A stretch of DNA of 13,385 bases from NCBI GenBank assembly GCA_027030435.1, contig JALVEX010000133.1:1-13385 (forward strand). The letters run 5' to 3'. Within the stretch, counting starts at the first letter, position 1; the number at the start of each line of letters is the position of its first letter. Shown here one piece after another: positions 6,939 through 13,385 of the stretch. The position numbers were made by a program, and so were the translations under genes. Source of the stretch: Paracoccaceae bacterium (GTDB lineage: Bacteria; Pseudomonadota; Alphaproteobacteria; Rhodobacterales; Rhodobacteraceae). Below the pieces are notes generated by a model. It searched no databases, was not told the DNA's origin, and worked only from the letters and a program-made list of their open reading frames with translations.

Positions 6939-6966
6939 CGCCCATCCCTTCGCCCATCCCTTCGCC
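6939..6966. repeat. 12-bp tandem repeat between purA and secG
   Basis: CGCCCATCCCTT occurs twice head-to-tail (6939-6950, 6951-6962), followed by CGCC. It lies in the divergent intergenic region, upstream of the secG promoter candidate. No function is evident. Confidence 0.6.
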
Positions 6967-6980
6967 ATGCGCAAAACCAC

Positions 6981-7009
6981 TTGCGGCCCTGCCGCCAAGG
7001 GCCTAGATA
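6981..7009 (+). promoter_or_regulatory. Candidate promoter for secG
   Basis: TTGCGG (6981-6986) and TAGATA (7004-7009) are 17 bp apart, placing a start site near 7016, about 22 nt before the secG ATG. The -35 keeps the TTG emphasised in alphaproteobacterial promoters, but the -10 is only a partial match. Confidence 0.3.
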
Positions 7010-7037
7010 GGCCCATCAGGAAATTACGGATCGCCTC

Positions 7038-7487
7038 ATGGAAAACGTCATCCTCGTCATACATCTCATCCTCGCCGTCTCCCTGATCGGCATCGTGCTG
7101 CTGCAACGCTCCGAAGGGGGCGGACTCGGCCTTGGCGGCGGTGGCGGCGGCGGCGGCGTGATGAGCGGGCGCGCGGCGGCCTCCGCGCTCGCCAAGCTCA
7201 CCTGGATCCTGGCGATCGCCTTCTTCATCACCTCGCTCACGATGACTGTCATGGCAGCGCGCAAATCGGCCGAGCAATCGGTGCTCGATCGCCTCGGCGA
7301 GGAAACGCCCCCGGCAAGCACCGCCCCCGCGAGCGAGGCGCCCGCCCCTCCGATCCCGGGCCCGGCTGGCGATTCCCTTCTGCCCCCCTCTGCCGGCGGC
7401 AGCGATGCGGGCGCGGCAGCCCCAGCGGTGCCCGCCATCCCGCCCGCGGTGCCGGCCACGCCCCCGCCCCCGGCCGGGGGCAACTAG
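7038..7487 (+). CDS. secG: Protein translocase subunit SecG
   Basis: SecG is the small, non-essential subunit of the SecYEG channel in the inner membrane that helps SecA-driven protein export. The 149-residue product has the SecG pattern. A first transmembrane helix spans about residues 3-22 (VILVIHLILAVSLIGIVLLQ). It is followed by the signature QRSEGGGLG and a Gly run at 33-40, then a second helix at about 54-73 (LTWILAIAFFITSLTMTVMA). The family is usually about 75-115 residues. The excess is a C-terminal Ala/Pro-rich tail from about residue 90, probably disordered, as is common in alphaproteobacteria. No strong Shine-Dalgarno is visible before the ATG. pyrG follows after 213 bp, with a hairpin right after the secG stop. 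Confidence 0.93.
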   Translation: MENVILVIHLILAVSLIGIVLLQRSEGGGLGLGGGGGGGGVMSGRAAASALAKLTWILAIAFFITSLTMTVMAARKSAEQSVLDRLGEETPPASTAPASEAPAPPIPGPAGDSLLPPSAGGSDAGAAAPAVPAIPPAVPATPPPPAGGN

Positions 7488-7488
7488 C

Positions 7489-7516
7489 GCTCGGGGCCGC
7501 AAAACGGCCCACGAGC
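7489..7516 (+). terminator. Strong hairpin after secG, no T-tract
   Basis: GCTCG plus GGGCCG (7489-7499) pairs with CGGCCC plus CGAGC (7505-7516) around a CAAAA loop, giving 11 pairs with a single bulged A at 7511. It begins 1 nt after the TAG of secG. No T run follows, so it may act as a transcript 3'-end stabiliser or a Rho-assisted terminator rather than a classical intrinsic one. Confidence 0.45.
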
Positions 7517-7700
7517 CACACCGCCACAAGCCACAACAACTGCCATCACCGGCTTTTTTCACAACATCATCTTGCGGTCTCCTTGCGAAGGGCGCGCGAA
7601 TCCGTTATGGGTTTAATCCCGTGGTGCCGCGCCAGTTTGCGGGCCCGTCGAGCGGCAGAAATGCAATCGCAGCACATCAACCACGGGGGAAGCCAACCAC
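7517..7700 (+). promoter_or_regulatory. secG-pyrG intergenic region with weak pyrG promoter candidate
   Basis: No gene or tRNA is visible here. The best promoter-like pair is TTGCGA (7583-7588) with TTATGG (7605-7610) at 16 bp, a weak match. The pyrG ribosome binding site is GGGGGA at 7685-7690, 10 nt before the ATG. A T6 run at about 7553-7558 is preceded only by a 3-bp stem and is not called a terminator. Confidence 0.25.
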
Positions 7701-9344
7701 ATGGCACGGTTCATTTTCATCACCGGCGGCGTTGTATCGAGCCTTGGCAAGGGGCTCACCTCGGCGGCCCTCGGCGCGCTCCTGCAGGCGCGTGGCTTTT
7801 CGGTGCGGCTGAGAAAGCTTGATCCTTACCTCAATGTCGATCCCGGCACCATGAGCCCCTTCGAGCACGGCGAGGTGTTCGTCACCGATGACGGCGCCGA
7901 AACCGATCTCGATCTCGGCCATTACGAACGCTTCACCGGGGTGGCGGCGCGCGCCACCGACAGCGTCTCCTCCGGGCGCATCTACTCGAACGTGCTCGAG
8001 AAGGAGCGGCGGGGAGATTACCTCGGCAAGACGATCCAGGTGATCCCGCATGTTACCAATGAAATCAAGGATTTCATCCGCATCGGCGAGGATGAGGTGG
8101 ATTTCATGCTCTGCGAGATCGGCGGCACGGTGGGCGATATCGAGGCGCTCCCCTTCTTCGAGGCGATCCGCCAGTTCAGCCAGGAAAAGCCGCGCGGGCA
8201 GTGCCTGTTCATGCACCTCACGCTGATCCCCTATCTGGCCGCCGCGGGCGAACTCAAGACAAAACCCACCCAGCACAGCGTGAAGGAGCTGCGCACCATC
8301 GGCATCGCGCCCGATGTGCTCGTCTGCCGATCCGAACATCCGATCCCGCAGAAGGAGCGCGAGAAGATCGCCCTCTTCTGCAATGTCCGCCCCGATAACG
8401 TGATCCCCGCCTATGATCTGAATTCGATCTACGAAGCCCCGCTCGCGCTCCACCGCGAGGGGCTCGATCAGGCGATCCTCGATGCCTTCGCCATCTCGCC
8501 CGCGCCAAAGCCGGATCTCACCCGCTGGGAAGACGTGGCCGAACGCATCGAGCACCCCGAAGGCGAGGTGAAGGTGGCGATCGTGGGCAAATACACCCGC
8601 CTTGAAGACGCCTACAAATCCATCAAGGAGGCCCTCACCCACGGCGGCATCGCCAACCGGGTGAAGGTGAAGGTGGAATGGGTGGATTCGGAACTGTTCG
8701 AAAGCGAGGATCCCGCGCCCCATCTCGAAGGGTTCCACGCCATCCTGGTGCCCGGCGGCTTCGGCGAGCGCGGCACCGAGGGCAAGATCCGCGCCGCCCG
8801 TTATGCGCGCGAAAAGAAGATCCCCTATCTCGGCATCTGCCTCGGCATGCAGATGGCGGTGATCGAGGCGGCGCGCAACGTGGCCGGAATCGCGGCCGCC
8901 GGCAGCGAGGAATTCGATCACGAGGCGGGGCGCAGGCGCTTCGAGCCGGTCGTCTATCACCTCAAGGAATGGGTGCAGGGCAACAGGACGGTGAAGCGCA
9001 GGGCCGATGACGACAAGGGCGGCACCATGCGCCTTGGCGCCTACACGGCGGTGCTGAAGGAAGGCTCGAAAGTGGCCGAAATCTACGGCGCAACCGAGAT
9101 CGAGGAGCGCCACCGCCACCGCTACGAGGTGGATACGAAATACCGCGATCAGCTGGAGGAAAAGGGGCTGATCTTCTCGGGCATGTCGCCCGATGGCCGC
9201 CTGCCCGAGATCGTCGAGTGGCAGGATCACCCCTGGTTCATCGGGGTGCAGTTCCACCCGGAGCTTAAATCCAAGCCCTTCGATCCGCACCCGCTGTTTC
9301 GCGATTTCATCCGCGCCGCGATCGAAACCTCGCGCCTTGTCTAG
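7701..9344 (+). CDS. pyrG: CTP synthase (glutamine-hydrolysing)
   Basis: It makes CTP from UTP, ATP and glutamine, the last step of de novo pyrimidine nucleotide synthesis, in the cytoplasm. The length of 547 residues is normal. The N-terminal synthetase domain begins MARFIFITGGVVSSLGKG, with the ATP-binding loop, then KLDPYLNVDPGTMSPFEHGEV. FMLCEIGGTVGDIE and the UTP-contact region follow. The C-terminal class I glutamine amidotransferase domain shows the oxyanion strand PGGFGERG, nucleophile Cys380 in GICLGMQ, and the catalytic pair His519 and Glu521 in QFHPE. All three correspond to C379/H515/E517 of the E. coli enzyme. The ATG has GGGGGA 10 nt upstream. The stop codon TAG is part of the AGGAG ribosome binding site of the DUF1330 gene 9 bp downstream, which indicates cotranscription and probably translational linkage. 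Confidence 0.98.
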   Translation: MARFIFITGGVVSSLGKGLTSAALGALLQARGFSVRLRKLDPYLNVDPGTMSPFEHGEVFVTDDGAETDLDLGHYERFTGVAARATDSVSSGRIYSNVLEKERRGDYLGKTIQVIPHVTNEIKDFIRIGEDEVDFMLCEIGGTVGDIEALPFFEAIRQFSQEKPRGQCLFMHLTLIPYLAAAGELKTKPTQHSVKELRTIGIAPDVLVCRSEHPIPQKEREKIALFCNVRPDNVIPAYDLNSIYEAPLALHREGLDQAILDAFAISPAPKPDLTRWEDVAERIEHPEGEVKVAIVGKYTRLEDAYKSIKEALTHGGIANRVKVKVEWVDSELFESEDPAPHLEGFHAILVPGGFGERGTEGKIRAARYAREKKIPYLGICLGMQMAVIEAARNVAGIAAAGSEEFDHEAGRRRFEPVVYHLKEWVQGNRTVKRRADDDKGGTMRLGAYTAVLKEGSKVAEIYGATEIEERHRHRYEVDTKYRDQLEEKGLIFSGMSPDGRLPEIVEWQDHPWFIGVQFHPELKSKPFDPHPLFRDFIRAAIETSRLV

Positions 9345-9353
9345 GAGAATGCC

Positions 9354-9647
9354 ATGCCAAAAGGATACTGGGTCGGCCACGTGACCATCGATGACCCCGA
9401 AGCCTATGAGAAATACCGCGCCGCCAATGGCGAGGCATTCGCGAAATATGGCGCCCGCTTCCTCGTGCGCGGCGGCCGCCAGCAGATCGCCGAAGGCGAG
9501 GCCCGCCCGCGCACGGTGGTGATCGAATTCCCCGATTACGAGGCCGCGCGCGCCTGCTACGAGAGCCCCGAATACCAGGGCGCGAAGAAGCTGCGCGATC
9601 CCGTCAGCCTCGCCGATCTGGTGATCGTCGAAGGTTACGAAGGCTGA
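9354..9647 (+). CDS. DUF1330 domain protein
   Basis: A 97-residue protein of the DUF1330 family, which has a dimeric ferredoxin-like alpha/beta fold related to antibiotic biosynthesis monooxygenase-type barrels; no reaction is established. Family features seen are the opening strand KGYWVGHVTI, the helix DPEAYEKYRAANGEAFAKYGARFLVRGG, the strand RTVVIEFPDYEAARACYESPEYQ and the closing strand DLVIVEGYEG. There is no signal peptide. The ribosome binding site AGGAGA (9343-9348) overlaps the pyrG stop codon, so the gene is very likely the last gene of a secG-pyrG or pyrG unit. The stem-loop box after it probably marks the transcript end. The link to CTP synthesis is positional only. Confidence 0.9.
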   Translation: MPKGYWVGHVTIDDPEAYEKYRAANGEAFAKYGARFLVRGGRQQIAEGEARPRTVVIEFPDYEAARACYESPEYQGAKKLRDPVSLADLVIVEGYEG

Positions 9648-9656
9648 TCCCGCCCC

Positions 9657-9705
9657 CTTTCATCTTGGTGGAAATACTCCGGGGGCGCGGGGGCAGAGCC
9701 CCCGC
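9657..9705 (+). terminator. Recurrent Rhodobacterales-type intergenic box with stem-loop after the DUF1330 gene
   Basis: A conserved-looking lead, TTTCATCTTGGTGGAAATAC (9658-9677), then TCCGGGGG, is followed by a perfect 8-bp stem, GCGGGGGC (9687-9694) and GCCCCCGC (9698-9705), with an AGA loop. I recognise this layout (CTTGG..AAATACTCC plus a G-run/C-run hairpin) as a motif repeated at gene ends in Rhodobacterales genomes. That is recall, not a search. No T-tract follows the stem, so it may act in 3'-end formation without being a classical terminator. It lies 10 bp past the DUF1330 stop. Confidence 0.55.
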
Positions 9706-9769
9706 ATGAGCCTCGCATCACCCCCGCATCACCCTTGGCATTCATTGGCCCGCGGGGTAAGGATTCCCC

Positions 9770-10213
9770 ATGTTCGCAAAGCTCCTCAAAAGCCTGACAG
9801 CCCCCCGCCCCCGGCCGCTTTCCGCCCCGGATTCCCGCCTCGCGCTTGCGGCCCTCATGGTGCGCATCGCGCGTGCTGACGGCGATTACGCGCCCGCCGA
9901 GATCGCCAGTATCGAGCATATTCTCGCGCGCCGCTACGGCCTCTCGCGCGAAGAGGCGGCGCGGCTCAGATCCGATGCCGAGCGGCTCGAGGCCGAAGCC
10001 CCCGATACCGTGCGCTTCACCCGCGCCATCAAGGCGGCAGTGCCCCATGAGGAGCGCCTCGCGGTGGTGGAGGCGCTCTGGGAAGTGGTGCTCGCCGACG
10101 GCACCCGCGACAATGCCGAAAACAACCTCCTGCGCCTTCTGGCCAATCTTCTGGGCATCAACGATCGCGACAGCGCCATCGCCCGCCAGCGCGTGCAGGC
10201 GCGCCTTCCCTGA
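9770..10213 (+). CDS. TerB-like (tellurite resistance TerB family) cytoplasmic protein
   Basis: A 147-residue protein matching the all-helical TerB/DjlA-type domain. The first half carries ALMVRIARADGDYAPAEIASI (about 27-47) and the second half LWEVVLADGTRDNAENNLLRLLANLLGI (about 103-130). Both are the paired helix motifs with the acidic (A)DG-x-x-x-x-E signature that can coordinate a metal in the family. It lacks other tellurite operon genes around it, and stand-alone TerB proteins have no established function, so resistance should not be inferred. The ATG at 9770 has AAGGA (9759-9763) 6 nt upstream. It stands alone between the pyrG unit and the amino acid transporter; its product has no signal peptide or membrane helix. 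Confidence 0.85.
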   Translation: MFAKLLKSLTAPRPRPLSAPDSRLALAALMVRIARADGDYAPAEIASIEHILARRYGLSREEAARLRSDAERLEAEAPDTVRFTRAIKAAVPHEERLAVVEALWEVVLADGTRDNAENNLLRLLANLLGINDRDSAIARQRVQARLP

Positions 10214-10244
10214 CGTTCCCGCGGCACAAAGGGCGTTTCTCCCA

Positions 10245-10320
10245 TTGCAATCCGCGTGGTTTTCCGCCCTACTCTGTAGCTGACGAAACCGCCGACGAAA
10301 ACAACAGCGAGCCGCCACCC
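10245..10320 (+). promoter_or_regulatory. Upstream region of the ABC transporter operon with weak promoter candidate
   Basis: TTGCAA (10245-10250) and TACTCT (10270-10275) are 19 bp apart, a longer than ideal spacing. They lie about 45 bp before the GTG start of the ATPase gene. CAGCGAG at about 10305-10311 is the only ribosome-binding-like sequence and is weak. Confidence 0.2.
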
Positions 10321-11100
10321 GTGTCCGAAGCCCACCCCCCCGTTCTGGAAGTCCGCAACCTGCACAAGCGCTTCGGCGATCTCGAAGTGCTGAAGGGGGT
10401 GGATGTCACGGCCAGGAAGGGCGATGTGGTTTCGCTGATCGGCTCCTCGGGCTCGGGCAAATCCACCCTGCTGCGCTGCGCCAACCTCCTGGAAAACAGC
10501 CAGCAGGGCGATATCATCTTCGAGGGCGAGCCCGTGATATGGCAGGGCGAGGGCATGAACCGCCATCCCGCCGACCGCCATCAGGTGATCCGCATCCGCA
10601 CCAATCTTTCCATGGTGTTCCAGCAGTTCAATCTCTGGGCCCACATGACGATCCTGCAAAACGTGATGGAAGCGCCTGTCACGGTGCTGAAGGAGGATCC
10701 CGCCGAGGTGGAAGAACGCGCCCGGGCGCTCCTTGCCAAGGTCGGCATCGGCGACAAATGCGATGCCTACCCGGCCCAGCTTTCGGGCGGCCAGCAACAG
10801 CGCGCCGCCATCGCCCGCGCCCTTTGCATGCGCCCGCGCGCGCTTCTCTTCGACGAGCCCACCTCCGCGCTCGATCCCGAGCTCGAACAGGAGGTGGTGA
10901 AGGTGATCAAGGATCTCGCCGCCGAGGGGCGCACCATGCTCCTGGTCACCCATGACATGCGCCTCGCCGCCGATGTTTCCGATCATGTGGTATTCCTGCA
11001 TGAGGGGAAGATCAGCGAAGAGGGCCCGCCCGAAAAGATCTTCAAACACCCCGAAACCGAACGCCTGCGCCAGTTCCTGAGTGCGAGCGTGGCGGCCTGA
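10321..11100 (+). CDS. Polar amino acid ABC transporter, ATP-binding protein (HisP/GlnQ type)
   Basis: This is the cytoplasmic ATPase that powers uptake by the transporter encoded in the next three genes. The 259-residue length fits the PAAT family. Walker A is GSSGSGKST (41-49), the Q-loop is in MVFQQFNLW, and the signature is LSGGQQQR (154-161). Walker B is ALLFDEP (174-180) with catalytic Glu179, and the switch His is 211 in LVTHDM. It has the longer HisP-like insert after the first strands (PVIWQGEGMNRHPADRHQ) seen in histidine/arginine/octopine importers as opposed to short GlnQ proteins. The start is GTG; no in-frame ATG occurs between the upstream stop and 10321, and the motif spacing fits this start. 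The binding-protein gene follows after 45 bp. The ATPase-first order is common in Rhodobacterales. Confidence 0.95.
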   Translation: MSEAHPPVLEVRNLHKRFGDLEVLKGVDVTARKGDVVSLIGSSGSGKSTLLRCANLLENSQQGDIIFEGEPVIWQGEGMNRHPADRHQVIRIRTNLSMVFQQFNLWAHMTILQNVMEAPVTVLKEDPAEVEERARALLAKVGIGDKCDAYPAQLSGGQQQRAAIARALCMRPRALLFDEPTSALDPELEQEVVKVIKDLAAEGRTMLLVTHDMRLAADVSDHVVFLHEGKISEEGPPEKIFKHPETERLRQFLSASVAA

Positions 11101-11145
11101 CCACAACAGGCACCAACCAGAAAGACCAACCAGAGGGAGAAAACC

Positions 11146-11871
11146 ATGAAGAAAATCCTGCTAGCCACCGCGGCGCTTGCCTTTTCCGCAAGCTTCGCCA
11201 TCGGCGGAGAAACCATCCGCATGGGCACCGAAGGCGCCTACCCGCCCTACAATTTCATCAATGACGCGGGCGAGGTCGACGGCTTCGAGCGCGAGCTGGG
11301 CGACGAGCTTTGCAAGCGCGCCAATCTCACCTGCACCTGGGTCACCAATGACTGGGATTCGATCATCCCCAACCTGGTGAGCGGCAATTACGATACCATC
11401 ATCGCCGGCATGTCGATCACGCCCGAGCGTGACGAGGTGATCGATTTCACCCAGCCCTATCTGCCGCCCGATCCCTCCGCCTACATGGCGCTTTCCAAGG
11501 ATGTGGACGTGAAAAACGGCGTGATCGCCGCGCAGACGGGCACCATCCAGGCCAATTACGTCGCCCAGTCCGGCGCGACGGTGGTCGAATTCGCCACCGC
11601 CGATGAAACGGTGGCCGCGGTGAAGAACGGCGAGGCCGATGCGGTGCTGGCCGACAAATCCTATCTCGCCCCGATCGTGGCGGAATCGAACGGCGAATTC
11701 GTCTTCGTGGGCGATGACGTAGCAATCGGCGGGGGCGTCGGCATGGGCCTGCGCGAATCCGATACCGAGCTGAAGGAGAAGTTCAACGCCGCCATCTCCT
11801 CGATGAAGGAGGACGGCAGCCTCAGAAAGCTCACCAAGAAGTGGTTCGGCGAAGACGCCAACAGCTTCTGA
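11146..11871 (+). CDS. Periplasmic substrate-binding protein, family 3 (basic amino acid/opine-like)
   Basis: This periplasmic protein captures an amino acid and delivers it to the permease pair. A Sec signal peptide is clear: MKKILLATAALAFSASFA, cleaved probably around residues 18-21. The mature part opens with IRMGTEGAYPPYNF, the family 3 start. It shows the lobe I motif GFERELGDELCKRANLTC with Cys56 and Cys63, spaced exactly like the disulfide of E. coli HisJ/LAO-binding protein. SITPERDEVIDFTQPY carries Arg95, which in the family grips the substrate carboxylate. GEADAVLADKSYL carries Asp170 at the usual amino-group position. These suggest a cationic or histidine/opine-like amino acid, but specificity is an inference. 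A very strong ribosome binding site (AGAGGGAG, 11132-11139) precedes the ATG, fitting high expression. A stable hairpin follows before the permease genes. The length of 241 residues is normal. Confidence 0.94.
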   Translation: MKKILLATAALAFSASFAIGGETIRMGTEGAYPPYNFINDAGEVDGFERELGDELCKRANLTCTWVTNDWDSIIPNLVSGNYDTIIAGMSITPERDEVIDFTQPYLPPDPSAYMALSKDVDVKNGVIAAQTGTIQANYVAQSGATVVEFATADETVAAVKNGEADAVLADKSYLAPIVAESNGEFVFVGDDVAIGGGVGMGLRESDTELKEKFNAAISSMKEDGSLRKLTKKWFGEDANSF

Positions 11872-11886
11872 GCCAGATCGGCAACC

Positions 11887-11913
11887 GGCCGGCCCCTACC
11901 CCTGGGGCCGGCC
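11887..11913 (+). other. Intercistronic hairpin between binding-protein and permease genes
   Basis: GGCCGGCCCC (11887-11896) and GGGGCCGGCC (11904-11913) form a perfect 10-bp stem with a 7-nt loop (TACCCCT). It lies 15 nt after the binding-protein stop and 19 nt before the permease ATG. No T-tract follows, so readthrough is expected. By analogy with hisJ-hisQ and malE-malF, such a stem would stabilise the upstream message and lower permease expression. Confidence 0.65.
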
Positions 11914-11932
11914 TCCCGGACAGTCCCATCCC

Positions 11933-12811
11933 ATGTTTTCCTTCTGCACCGATCCCCAGAGCCTCGAGGGCACGCAATGGCTGGCCTGCTACCTGACCAC
12001 GGGCAAGCATCTGGCCTTCTACCGCTCGTTCGGCACCGTGCTGCTGCTGCTCGCGGTCACCGCGCCGGTGGCGCTCCTGTTCGGCTTTCTCGCCGCCATG
12101 GCCGCGCGCGCCCGCCTCGCCCCGCTCCGCTGGCTCGGTAAGGGCTACATGGCGGTGGTGCGGGGCGTGCCCGATATCGCCTTCTTCCTGTTCTTCGTGA
12201 TCGCGCTCGATCAGGCGATCGAGTGGATCCGCCACAAGATCCTCTGCCCCGACTGGCAGGGGCCCGTCTATCAGGGCAATGATTTCGTCGTCTGCCCGGC
12301 GGCAAAGATGCCGCTCTCCTCGGCGCCGCAATGGGTGCATGATGCCTACAGCTTCTCGCTCGCCGTCTTCACCTTCGCCATCGTCTTCGGCGCATTCGCG
12401 GGCAATGTGCTGTTTGGCGCCATGCGCGCCGTGCCGCGCGCGCAGATGGAAACCGCCGAAGCCTACGGCATGAGCCGCCGCCAGGCCTTCTGGCGCATCC
12501 TCGTGCCGCAGATGTGGGTCTATGCGCTGCCGGGGCTCGGCAATCTGTGGATGATCCTGATCAAGGCCACGCCGCTCCTTTTCCTCCTCGGCATCCGCGA
12601 TATCGTCTATTACGCCAAGGAGCTCGGCGGCATGAAGACGCAGGCCTTCGCCTATCCCCATCCCGATTGGCGGCTGTGGTATTTCCTCGCGCTTCTGGTC
12701 TTTTACCTCGCTTTCACCAAGGTGAGCCAGATCGCGCTCGATCGGCTGATGAAGCGCCTCACCCGGGGCCAGGCCACGCTTGGCGGGCAAAGCGGCGGGG
12801 CCATGTCATGA
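11933..12811 (+). CDS. Polar amino acid ABC transporter, permease subunit 1 (HisQ-like, with insert)
   Basis: This inner-membrane subunit pairs with the next permease to form the channel. It has 292 residues, versus about 230 for HisQ. The N-terminal segment before the first membrane helix (about 32-58) has Cys5 and Cys19. The excess is mostly a hydrophilic insert at about residues 98-140 between predicted helices, carrying Cys105 and Cys121 plus the sequence GNDFVVC; I remember similar inserts in Rhodobacterales homologues. The EAA loop that docks on the ATPase is METAEAYGMSRRQAFWRILVPQ, with the typical EA(x)G...LP-like pattern. Further helices include IKATPLLFLLGI and the C-terminal WYFLALLVFYLAF. 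The ATG at 11933 is the first after the hairpin; no clear Shine-Dalgarno precedes it. Its stop overlaps the next start as ATGA. Confidence 0.93.
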   Translation: MFSFCTDPQSLEGTQWLACYLTTGKHLAFYRSFGTVLLLLAVTAPVALLFGFLAAMAARARLAPLRWLGKGYMAVVRGVPDIAFFLFFVIALDQAIEWIRHKILCPDWQGPVYQGNDFVVCPAAKMPLSSAPQWVHDAYSFSLAVFTFAIVFGAFAGNVLFGAMRAVPRAQMETAEAYGMSRRQAFWRILVPQMWVYALPGLGNLWMILIKATPLLFLLGIRDIVYYAKELGGMKTQAFAYPHPDWRLWYFLALLVFYLAFTKVSQIALDRLMKRLTRGQATLGGQSGGAMS

Positions 12812-13385
12812 CATGCTGGGAAACGCTCCATGCCTACGGGCTGCGCGCGATCGGCATCGGCGAGCGCCTGCTGCCGCGCTCGGATTTCGATCTCTGCCAG
12901 CAATTCGTGCTGATCGGCTCGGGGCTGTTGTGGAATATCTATTTCGCCGTCTTGGCGCTGTTCTTCGGCTTCTTTCTCGCCACCGCCCTCGGCCTTGGCA
13001 AGGCATCGCGGCGCTGGTGGATCAGGAAGCCTTCCGAGCTGTTCGTCTTCGTCTTTCGCGGCTCGCCGCTGTTCATCCAGTTCTTCCTCTTCTACGAGGC
13101 CTTCGTCCTCCTGCCGAAGATGGGCTTCAACATCCCCCTCGGATTCACCGAAATCACCGTGGAAACCGGCTGGCTCACCCGCGCCTGGCTCGGGGCGCTG
13201 ATCGTTCTGATCCTCAACACCGCCGCCTATTCGGGCGAGATCTTCTTCGGGGCGCTGAAATCGATCCCGAAGGGCGAGATCGAGGCCGCCGATGCCTACG
13301 GCCTTTCGGGCTGGAAGCGCTTTCGCCGCATCATCTGGCCCACCATGCTGCGCCTTGCCTGGCCCGCCTACACCAACGAGGCGAT
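12808..13385 (+). CDS. Polar amino acid ABC transporter, permease subunit 2 (HisM-like), 3' end outside window
   Basis: The ATG at 12808 overlaps the stop of permease 1 by 4 bp (ATGA), implying translational coupling. The frame stays open to the window end, giving 192 complete codons. The sequence begins MTCWETLHAYGLRAIGIGER. It has a hydrophobic helix LLWNIYFAVLALFFGFFLATAL (about 40-62), then the family motif FVFRGSPLFIQFFLFYEAF, and further helices after ITVETGWLTRAWLG. The EAA docking loop is IPKGEIEAADAYGLSGWKRFRRIIWPTMLR, ending just before the cut. These are the marks of a HisM/ArtM-type polar amino acid permease and the partner of the previous gene. The C-terminal helices are missing only because the window ends. 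Confidence 0.93.
   Translation, partial: MTCWETLHAYGLRAIGIGERLLPRSDFDLCQQFVLIGSGLLWNIYFAVLALFFGFFLATALGLGKASRRWWIRKPSELFVFVFRGSPLFIQFFLFYEAFVLLPKMGFNIPLGFTEITVETGWLTRAWLGALIVLILNTAAYSGEIFFGALKSIPKGEIEAADAYGLSGWKRFRRIIWPTMLRLAWPAYTNEA

Noticed and set aside
7548..7558. T6 run after secG as an intrinsic terminator
   Set aside because: Only a 3-bp stem precedes it.
7600..7680. Possible tRNA T-arm-like sequence (GGGTTTAATCCC) upstream of pyrG
   Set aside because: The T-loop consensus is missing and no acceptor, D or anticodon arms can be folded around it.
7677..9380. 567-codon minus-strand frame opposite pyrG
   Set aside because: It is entirely antisense to an unmistakable CTP synthase; long antisense frames are expected at this GC content.
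9770..10213. Tellurite resistance locus
   Set aside because: Only a lone TerB-like gene is present, with no TerC, TerD or TerZ-type neighbours; the domain occurs in many proteins unrelated to tellurite.
9934..11106. 390-codon minus-strand frame spanning the TerB-like gene and the ABC ATPase
   Set aside because: Runs antisense across two genes with clear motifs, so it is composition-driven.

Overview
The window is a GC-rich chromosomal segment whose gene families and gene order look like a marine-type alphaproteobacterium of the order Rhodobacterales (Roseobacter/Rhodobacter relatives). The pointers are the order DUF2842-purA | secG-pyrG, the long acidic protein with a conserved N-terminal block starting at 2616, the two permease types at the right end, and a stem-loop motif after the DUF1330 gene that I recognise from such genomes. 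No search was run, so the placement is by memory of the families.

Layout. 1-285 is the C-terminal end of an M20 metallopeptidase. It is followed on the same strand by sdaA (iron-sulfur L-serine dehydratase). Convergent to sdaA is a thiamine pyrophosphokinase gene. Divergent from that, across a short AT-rich promoter island with an operator-like palindrome, is a long gene (2616-5177) for an acidic, mostly disordered protein of unknown role. A strong Rho-independent terminator follows. On the minus strand lie DUF2842 and purA, apparently one operon. Their leader carries an 8-bp inverted repeat whose proximal arm covers the purA ribosome binding site. Divergent from purA come secG, then pyrG with a DUF1330 gene translationally close behind it, then a TerB-like gene. 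The right end is a polar amino acid ABC transporter operon: ATPase, periplasmic binding protein, intercistronic hairpin, permease 1, permease 2 (cut by the window edge).

How the genes fit together. Most are housekeeping or metabolic: serine catabolism to pyruvate, thiamine diphosphate supply, AMP and CTP synthesis, protein export (SecG), and amino acid uptake. There is no mobile element, CRISPR array, tRNA or rRNA, and codon usage is uniform apart from the acidic gene. The least explained items are the 853-residue acidic protein, the nested dyad in front of purA, and the shared divergent promoter/operator at about 2548-2594. Every very long antisense reading frame in the window appears to be a high-GC shadow.
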